Assembly (NCBI GenBank): GCA_033032175.1
Contig: CM065309.1
Span: forward strand, 3,968,001-4,032,000
Source of the DNA: Saturnia japonica
Taxonomy: Eukaryota > Arthropoda > Insecta > Lepidoptera > Saturniidae
DNA: 64,000 bases
Direction: 5' to 3'
A model generated the notes under the pieces. The model did no database searches. It was not told the origin of the DNA and worked only from the letters and a program-made list of their open reading frames with translations. The position numbers were made by a program, and so were the translations under genes. Of the stretch, positions 61,701 to 64,000 are shown one piece after another. Position 1 is the first letter of the stretch; each line of letters opens with the position of its first letter.

Positions 61701-63604
61701 TTCGTCTCTGTATATACTGTACCCTTATCCATTGTAGAGAAAATCATATAAGAAGCCATTTGTAAATTTTTTGCAGATTTCACTCCCGCAAAATTTCCTT
61801 TCTCGGCTGGAAAATATTTTAGAGAAGTTTTGTTAGTTTTGATTTTTTATTATTAGTTTGACATTTTTTTTAAATAATTAATGGTGCATGATGGTAGGGT
61901 ATTTGATATGATTGTTAAACTGTGCTAGCTACGAACTTGAAGTTGAAAATCACGCGTCAAGCACACAACAGCACTTAAGAGCTAGTTCCCCAATAGGCTT
62001 CGCGTGTTACCGTTTTGGGCTACATCGTAACTTAAGATCAGATGAGTTTAAGACGACGAAGGGTAGGTATCTTTATTTAAAAATAAAAGATAAAAGTTCC
62101 ATAGTTTTAAAACAGCATAGGTATTTAAAAAACGTTACCATAATAACTGTCCATTTCATTAGTCGAAACACCTTCGTTACAAAATGTGATAATAGTCTTG
62201 GGTTCAGTTTCTTTTCGAATAATCAGTTCATGTAAATTATAAAAATTGTTAATTTTTTTTTTTTTATCTATATATTTTTATTATTGCAAGAGTGGGAGAA
62301 ACCATGCAAGGAGCACGAATGCCAACCCTATTTCTGTCACGATGCGTCGTACCAATAAAATGGTGAATATCCGACTCGTAAAGGCAAAATAAAAAATGTT
62401 ACATAATTTTATATTATAGGGTCATTCCCCATGTTACTTTTGCGGGTTAAATGAAGGAGATATGAAGACTGTATTATTTTTTTAAATGTTGTGTTTAATT
62501 TATGGATACAATTTAATGCATCAAATAAAATGTGGAATATCCGGCTCGCAAGAAACAATTAAAATTTTGCATATTTTTTATATGGTTGGATCATTCACCA
62601 TATTACTATTGCGAGTTAAATGAAGGAGATATGTTGACTGCATTTTTTTGTGTTTAATGTTGTTTGTACCGACACATTGCATAAGACAATGGAACTGCTA
62701 AACCATAAGGAAAGAAAGTAGTGCTCACGCTGCCGTGTTCTCATGCAAAGGGTTATATGGTTGGCAAAATACACTTGCATGCGAGTCCTTTCAACTCAGT
62801 TCCCACGAGTTGCCTATTGGTGACTGGCTTCAGTTATGACTACAGCCTTTTTGAGGTTAGTTATAAATAGTTATTAATCAGCTGCAGTGATCAGTTAAAA
62901 TCAGCTGTGTTGCATACTTGTTTCAAAAGGTTATTATAGGTTGGAGCATTACGTGAATGATAGTAATGTATATCAAATCAAATCAAATCAAAATACTTTA
63001 TATATCTTAGGCTCTAAGAAGGCACTTATGAATGGCAATACAATTACCACGAGAAAATATCCCAGTCATCGAGAAGAATCGGCAAGAAAGTTGTTCGGGT
63101 TTATTAACATTTAAAAAAAAATTGTTTCTTAAAGTTTTTTTATTGTTTACACTTTTTACAATTTCAGTGGATGAAAATGATACACTTTCTGTACATCCAC
63201 CAAATATAAATACAATAATTAAAACAAATAAAAAAAACCTTATCAAGTTTCTTATGGCCTATTCTCGACGACTGGAATGTTTTCTTAACCGGTTATAGTG
63301 TTGCAACTTATAGTGCCTTCCTAGTGTCTAAATTGAAAAAATAATTTTTGATTTTGATTTTGTTTATTGTTTAATAAACCTTAAAAAATATTGCTATTGA
63401 AAACTATGGCTGTCGCTACTACCATTATGCAAGCAATAAAGATCTATATATTATGTTTTAATAATTTAATATTATGAATAATGTAATTACTTGTCATGAA
63501 TTTGTCTTGGGACGCCATGTTCAACTGATAACAGTCACATCGCTGCAAGGACGGTGTTGTAAGGCACTCGTTATCCTTATAGGTAACCCGGTCAGTTGTT
63601 ACCT
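34455..63604 (-). CDS. Large unrecognised Cys-motif protein, 28 phase 1-1 exons, 5' end outside window
   Basis: Exons 5' to 3' on the minus strand: 63604-63491, 62210-62139 (weak), 61806-61690, 59505-59347, 58129-58013, 55627-55469, 54234-54118, 51962-51840, 49418-49308, 48530-48402, 48337-48287, 48036-47884, 47851-47696, 47194-47078, 46770-46642, 46065-46000, 45729-45604, 45030-44938, 44102-43980, 43879-43775, 43031-42936, 41472-41362, 40523-40425, 39519-39415, 38654-38559, 37121-37011, 36172-36074, 34741-34455. Each internal exon length is 3n, with two bases completing one codon and one base starting the next, and all have AG..GT borders. The joined frame gives about 1,112 residues without a stop. 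I recognise no domain and see no membrane span; the signal peptide, if any, is upstream. Cys motifs recur: RCDCYQL, GCNCEPV, TCECSPV, TCSCSNC, ICCHTKT, LCCQTNK. N-glycosylation sequons (NETN, NLTR) suggest an extracellular protein. Exons 20-27 and 4-7 are tandem duplications. Function unknown. Confidence 0.75.
35265..35500 (+). repeat. 'acatgcattttaag' family repeat, duplicated at 39615-39850
   Basis: Same block order as at 12360-12600. It forms the left edge of duplication A, and the second copy sits at the junction. Confidence 0.6.
35600..35826. mobile_element. Short element with 'acccgactgc' inverted ends, copy at 39951-40177
   Basis: 'acccgactgcaacaaaaaca' at the left and 'ctttttcgcagtcgggta' at the right form imperfect inverted termini. 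The interior contains 'aatctaacgacatctcctaa' and 'ggctacagagcgtgccaaag', which I know as a repeat widespread in arthropod genomes. The 72-codon open frame inside it is not a gene. Confidence 0.55.
37290..37450 (+). repeat. Element fragment with TA microsatellite, duplicated at 41665-41828
   Basis: (TA)n is followed by 'ggtttctcggaaacggctac' and ends 'agcacggctcggtcgcccag', a tail type seen in other insect dispersed repeats. The ACAGT-rich array just upstream (37198-37260; 41550-41630) differs in length between the copies. Confidence 0.5.
37487..37735 (+). repeat. Family-1 SINE, duplicated at 41862-42110
   Basis: Head 'cattagcctagtcctcgtta' with B box GGTTCGATTCC. The body has 'gtagcagttcggagtttggc' and the tail 'gtacacctctgcctaaccct'. 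The A box is altered (tagtcctcg), so Pol III activity is doubtful. The 41.9-kb copy has a 2-bp deletion (ctggggtg for ctgtgggtg). Confidence 0.8.
37762..37955. mobile_element. 194-bp palindromic MITE with internal tandem units, copy at 42135-42328
   Basis: 'aggctgcctgtc' at the left end is exactly inverted as 'gacaggcagcct' at the right, and the inner flanks (cggagaaaagcgaagctgtg / cacagctccgcttca) extend the pairing imperfectly. The interior carries three to four direct repeats of about 28 bp built on 'caattctattggtcgagatt'. No coding capacity. Confidence 0.7.
38559..38654 (-). CDS. Exon 25 of the large gene (copy of exon 21, 42936-43031)
   Basis: Acceptor cttttccag, donor CAG|GTGACC, phase 1-1, 31 full codons, reading EKLNEQNIRSTEHVPSKVIK at the start. 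The other copy reads GKLNEQ, a single Glu/Gly difference. The 78-residue open frame across this place is a different reading frame and not the product. Confidence 0.7.
38895..39210 (-). pseudogene. Decayed retroelement ORF tail, duplicated at about 43270-43585
   Basis: The minus strand reads MTRQIYKTRVNE, TRRTFYDQIGDVLKKGQV and RACIKLMMNVEEAKDICADR. This resembles the C-terminal tail of insect non-LTR retrotransposon polyproteins (the '..RPRRTF.DQI..VL.KG.V.S..NRRACM' region), from memory. It is frameshifted near its end and in one copy also inside (an extra T near 43468). It lies in an intron. Confidence 0.5.
39373..39394. repeat. TA microsatellite, length-variable between duplicate copies
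   Basis: About 11 TA units here against about 6 in the second copy (43743-43755), close to the donor of exons 24 and 20. Confidence 0.7.
43980..45729 (-). CDS. Exons 17-19 of the large gene, Cys-rich core
   Basis: Exon 17 (45729-45604) reads IECTPREIQRSATI, then RCYLPFASPCFANETNNCIG. Exon 18 (45030-44938) reads CYYVYGKPRCMIHNQKSDVA. Exon 19 (44102-43980) reads LDQKGQIQNRSIGLITSHSV, then SSICCHTKTSDVLREI. Donor and acceptor pairs are good (TCAA|GTAAGT, AAAG|GTAAGA, AAAG|GTGAGT). Seven cysteines in about 55 residues across exons 17-18 suggest disulfides. These exons are single-copy. Confidence 0.7.
46225..46590 (+). repeat. catcatcatc-family repeat fragment
   Basis: A (CAT)n run is followed by 'gagccgaaagacgtccactg', 'tcatcgatccaccctgtagt' and 'tgtgccccgcctactgccac'. 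This is a retroelement-derived fragment related to 19838-20240. The 94-codon frame across it is not a gene of the host. Confidence 0.65.
47350..47478 (-). repeat. Inverted family-2 SINE
   Basis: 'cggggatcgaacccgcgact' (inverted B box) and 'taccactgcgccacgaggc' (inverted A box) form an intact tRNA-like head. The body runs leftward to 'gatatacattgatac'. It lies between exons 13 and 14 of the large gene. Confidence 0.75.
47955..48337 (-). other. Open intron continuing exon 11 of the large gene
   Basis: The frame of exon 11 (48337-48287) runs on through the next intron to a stop at 47955, 126 codons in all. It contains protein-like text such as RSMGQFLFVTEAVLNTYLIR. Alternative donors in phase 1 exist (CATT|GTAATA, AATA|GTACAA), so a longer exon 11 is possible. 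I use the short form because AGATATG|GTAAAAG is a fair donor and exon 12 has a clear acceptor. Confidence 0.4.
48737..48915 (+). repeat. SINE-like element, family 3
   Basis: 'agctcatgaagagctcagct', 'gacgtgggttcgaaatctta' and 'ctttcggtaaaggaaaagac' match 50295-50425 in order ('gtgagctcgaatcctg', 'ttttcggtcaaggaaaacaa'). The tRNA-like head is weak. Confidence 0.5.
49308..49418 (-). CDS. Exon 9 of the large gene
   Basis: Acceptor tatgttaaacag, donor TACA|GTAATT, phase 1-1, 36 full codons, reading LERHTQTPSFLHQTHAEIKT followed by CECSPVYSKEVTPKIY. The CEC motif matches CDC, CNC and CSC in other exons, which supports the call. The short open frame on the plus strand here is a shadow. Confidence 0.65.
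49770..50060 (+). repeat. Dispersed repeat related to 20775-20965
   Basis: Same block order as the Arr2-intron copy but longer: 'gctgtcttgctggtctgcaa', 'gtagctgaatgtacattgga', 'gtggtcacgacaaacttaga' and 'cttgattactcgatggatat'. Confidence 0.55.
50295..50620 (+). repeat. SINE family 3 plus associated tail
   Basis: The head at 50295-50425 is as in 48737-48915. The following 'ctgctgcacttgagaactag' ... 'acttaagatcaggtgagttt' block recurs at 61915-62060 ('acttaagagctagttcccca' ... 'acttaagatcagatgagttt'). The 71-codon frame here is repeat-derived. Confidence 0.5.
50640..51110. other. Intron sequence of the large gene, nothing recognised
   Basis: The patch at 50870-50930 is GC-richer (gggtgctatgtctggcgggc) and probably an old repeat. 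No exon fits the phase 1-1 pattern here. Confidence 0.35.
51110..51420 (-). repeat. Inverted copy of the 14900-15230 repeat
   Basis: 'gggctctggagctttaga', 'gcgccaaagtggtcggacct', 'ggcttgggctgttg' and 'ctgggaggaaggaaggaaac' are reverse-complement relatives of blocks at 14900-15230. Confidence 0.6.
51840..51962 (-). CDS. Exon 8 of the large gene
   Basis: Acceptor catcttccatag, donor GTCG|GTAAGA, phase 1-1, 40 full codons beginning TVLDTPLGCNCEPVVTSKCT and rich in Thr after that. It is the first single-copy exon downstream of duplication B. Confidence 0.7.
52136..59845. repeat. Tandem segmental duplication B, two ~3.85-kb copies
   Basis: Copy 1 is about 52136-55968 and copy 2 about 55965-59845, direct orientation, offset 3,829 bp at the left rising to about 3,895 at the exons. 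'ttaatctttggatgtcattt' starts both. Copy 1 ends inside a SINE at 'gaagtgattaa', while copy 2 continues into that SINE's 3' end. Each copy carries two exons of the large gene (159 and 117 nt), adding 92 residues in frame. The exon-encoded proteins are identical between copies. Copy 2 has a small insertion near 56345-56370. Confidence 0.9.
55690..55968 (+). repeat. SINE family 4, truncated by the duplication junction; second copy 59568-59890
   Basis: tRNA-like head 'ggtgatcgagtggtttagaa' and B box 'gcaggttcgggcccccgta'. The body has 'cgacggtgaaagaaaatatc' and 'gcgaggatacctgagcaaag'. The 59.6-kb copy goes on past 59845 into 'ttcgttggaaagaggcctca', the usual kind of tail. The 55.7-kb copy stops at the junction. 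Confidence 0.7.
59900..61689. other. Intron of the large gene with old repeats
   Basis: Includes an element at 60180-60310 inverted relative to 12120-12310. A segment at 61035-61140 contains 'cagcttgccagattgcttta', whose inverted relative lies at 1985-2060. No further exon is supported. The 101-codon frame at 60413 is AT-driven. Confidence 0.4.
62139..62210 (-). CDS. Candidate exon 2 of the large gene
   Basis: Phase 1-1, 23 full codons reading TEPKTIITFCNEGVSTNEMD. Donor TATG|GTAACG is fair. The acceptor (ttattcgaaaag) lacks a good pyrimidine tract, so this exon may be skipped or false. Leaving it out keeps the frame. Confidence 0.4.
62340..62690. repeat. Two diverged tandem units of about 170 bp
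   Basis: 'aataaaatggtgaatatccg' at about 62356 and 'aataaaatgtggaatatccg' at about 62525 begin two units that share 'gtcattccccatgttactt' / 'atcattcaccatattacta' and then 'aaatgaaggagatatg'. No coding capacity. Confidence 0.6.
62965..63345 (+). repeat. 'aagaaggcacttatgaatgg' dispersed repeat
   Basis: An (AAATC)n start is followed by 'ctaagaaggcacttatgaat', 'tcgagaagaatcggcaagaa' and 'tatagtgccttcctagtgtc'. It is related to 25100-25230. Open frames of about 80 codons on both strands here are repeat-derived. Confidence 0.6.
63491..63604 (-). CDS. First exon of the large gene visible in the window
   Basis: Acceptor attttccttgcag, donor ACAA|GTAATT, phase 1-1, 37 full codons beginning VTTDRVTYKDNECLTTPSLQ and then RCDCYQLNMASQDKFMT. 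Because it starts mid-codon after an acceptor, at least one more exon with the start codon lies beyond 64000. Confidence 0.7.
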
Positions 63605-63800
63605 CTGCAAGGAAAATATAACGTGAGCGTCCATCCGATTTTATAAATAGGTACTAGTGTAGCTAGTACTAATGTAGTGAGCTAGTGCTCGAAATTGTAT
63701 TTTTTTTAAACGCGTTAATCTCTAAAAGTACCAGTTTGGATTACGATTTTTTTTTTGCATTTTATGGCCTATATTTTGAACAAAAAATATAAAATATACC

Positions 63801-64000
63801 GTCAAGCCTATATTCCCCGAAGGGTTAGGCAGATGTGTACTAATGTACAAACACAGTTCGCCGAGTATGTTTTTAGGTCCCATGTAATAGGGGGCGAGCC
63901 TATTGCTATTAATCGGGCATAAAGCAAACCACGAGCTGCTACTGAGAATTACATAGAAAAACTTAATAACATTTTGCTCTACATGGGAATCGAACCCAGG
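63801..64000 (-). repeat. Inverted family-1 SINE, cut by the window edge
   Basis: 'aagcctatattccccgaagg' to 'gggaatcgaacccagg'; body as in the other family-1 copies. The tRNA A box would lie just past the window. Confidence 0.8.

Noticed and set aside
63007..63298. Open frames on both strands, one with a hydrophobic start
   Set aside because: They lie wholly inside a dispersed repeat that also occurs at 25.1 kb.

Overview
This window is AT-rich eukaryotic nuclear DNA: spliced genes with GT..AG introns, long introns and dense interspersed repeats. The orthologues (a fly-type Arr2 arrestin, an insect-like secreted protein, Pex7) and the repeat types (tRNA-headed SINEs, short elements ending in 'cagctagt' next to gtctgtctgt tracts, catcatcatc-flanked fragments) point to an insect, most likely a moth or butterfly. 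The species cannot be named from the sequence. No rRNA, functional tRNA, CRISPR array, phage or bacterial operon was seen.

Layout. 1-541: last exon of a THAP-type coiled-coil gene with a frame break in a 16-A tract. 1391-4826: a four-exon gene (+) for a secreted, His/Glu/Lys-rich insect protein resembling the DUF4779 type. 4.8-19.3 kb: a gene-poor repeat field with SINEs, at least five copies of one short element, a 235-bp MITE and a 1.46-kb Tc1-like element whose transposase is frameshifted. 19330-22209 (-): complete visual arrestin Arr2, six exons, 401 aa. 22768-30542 (+): complete Pex7, the peroxisomal PTS2 receptor, six coding exons, 310 aa, probably with an extra 3' UTR exon to about 32.1 kb. 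Arr2 and Pex7 are head to head with 558 bp between their start codons. 32.1-34.3 kb: intergenic, with a cluster of ATCGAT-core motifs.

34455 to beyond 63604 (-): one large gene I do not recognise. I assembled 28 small exons by splice sites and open frames. Every internal exon starts with two bases completing a codon and ends with one base of the next, so all are symmetric phase 1-1. The joined frame is open for about 1,112 residues and ends at a TAG at 34455. The protein is Ser/Thr/Asn-rich with recurrent Cys-x-Cys or Cys-Cys motifs. Two independent recent tandem duplications lie inside the gene. Block A (about 4.35 kb, 35223-43937) carries four exons per copy. Block B (about 3.85 kb, 52136-59845) carries two exons per copy. 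Because all exons are phase 1-1, both duplications lengthen the protein in frame. This gene is the most interesting object in the window. Its 5' end lies past the right edge.
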